Positions 63,903-64,000 of a stretch of DNA of 64,000 nt are shown piece by piece (position 1 is the first letter of the stretch; each line of letters begins with the position of its first letter). Position numbers and translations under genes: made by a program. The notes beneath the pieces were generated by a model. That model saw only the letters and a list, made by a program, of their open reading frames with translations. It had not been told where the DNA came from and ran no database searches. The DNA is from VAZQ01 sp963739175 (GTDB taxonomy: Bacteria > Pseudomonadota > Alphaproteobacteria > Rhizobiales > Xanthobacteraceae). The stretch lies in assembly GCA_963739175.1 (NCBI GenBank), contig CAVTZH010000009.1:434001-498000 (forward strand), written 5' to 3'.

Positions 63903-64000
63903 GTGCCGATGCTGCGCCAATTCGTTGTCTTGTTGATTGCGATCTTGTTTGCGTCTGTCGCGCAGGCGCAGACCTATCCCGACCGGCCGATCCGATTGAT
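63903..64000 (+). CDS. Tripartite tricarboxylate transporter (Bug) receptor, N-terminal part
   Basis: The window ends inside this gene. The visible 32 codons start at GTG 63903, with GAGGGG 7 bases upstream, and encode a signal peptide (FVVLLIAILFASVAQAQ) followed by TYPDRPIRLI, the characteristic entry of Bug/TctC receptors (YPDRPIRLIVPF). An ATG two codons later is the alternative start. Confidence 0.85.
   Translation, partial: MPMLRQFVVLLIAILFASVAQAQTYPDRPIRL

Noticed and set aside
61862..64000. A defence island around the TIR protein
   Set aside because: Neighbours are aroB, a CorC-type transporter and a Bug receptor; no nuclease, reverse transcriptase, cyclase or helicase of known defence systems is near.

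Overview
This window looks like chromosomal DNA from an alphaproteobacterium of the order Hyphomicrobiales, close to Bradyrhizobium or other Xanthobacteraceae-type lineages. The evidence is high GC throughout, the gene sets prfA-prmC-DUF4167, argJ-PpiC-secA and phaR/phbA/phbB, two tripartite-tricarboxylate (Bug) receptors, and many dispersed palindromic intergenic repeats of the kind familiar from Bradyrhizobium genomes. No rRNA, ordinary tRNA, CRISPR array, prophage or classical IS element was found. The only mobile-type gene is a REP-associated tyrosine transposase.

Layout. 1-3.5 kb: acyl-CoA catabolic cluster (MaoC hydratase, acyl-CoA dehydrogenase, CoA transferase). 3.5-7.7 kb: macro-domain protein, patatin, zur, ispG, small membrane protein. 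7.7-12.7 kb: DUF1345 protein, solute-binding protein plus double cupin, and an HTTM/DCC membrane pair. 12.7-15.4 kb: mtgA, rpmF, then a repeat-rich patch with small unknown genes. 15.5-20.5 kb: a GGDEF/EAL protein and the polyhydroxybutyrate locus (phaR, a mini-PhaR, phbA, phbB). 20.5-23.9 kb: a duplicated membrane protein (one copy broken), a DUF985 cupin, gloB and a methyltransferase. 24-27.2 kb: DUF4167, prmC, prfA. 27.2-33 kb: VOC protein, Bug receptor, ptsP, a small exported protein, lysC. 33-41.7 kb: ubiG, EamA exporter, DUF1178, nitrilase, grxC, comF, methyltransferase, Flp pilin, mutT, argJ, amidohydrolase. 41.7-47.9 kb: PpiC lipoprotein, secA, the RAYT element, a Tat-exported DUF985 protein, hicBA. 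48-54.5 kb: L,D-transpeptidase lipoprotein and two tandem periplasmic proteins with a CxxCH motif. 54.4-58.5 kb: a tRNA-like element, accA, a crotonase, a Fic toxin-antitoxin module, xerD and a small protein. 58.6-64 kb: aroK-aroB-CorC, a TIR/phosphodiester-glycosidase fusion, and the start of a second Bug receptor.

Most genes are housekeeping: shikimate and lysine-family amino acids, arginine, isoprenoid and fatty acid precursors, translation termination, protein export and cell wall. The main points of interest are the membrane-anchored TIR plus glycosidase protein, a REP/RAYT element with perfect 33-bp inverted ends lying between two copies of the secA 3' tail, a 63-aa PhaR N-domain paralog overlapping phaR, the tandem CxxCH proteins, and a Fic module whose motif has lost its last arginine.

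A caveat on quality: about fourteen genes carry single-base indels, by my reading about twenty insertions against two deletions. Several are in genes that should be essential (prfA, aroB, ubiG). This looks like sequencing or assembly error, so I list them as CDS with the frameshift noted. Coordinates of such genes span all frames.
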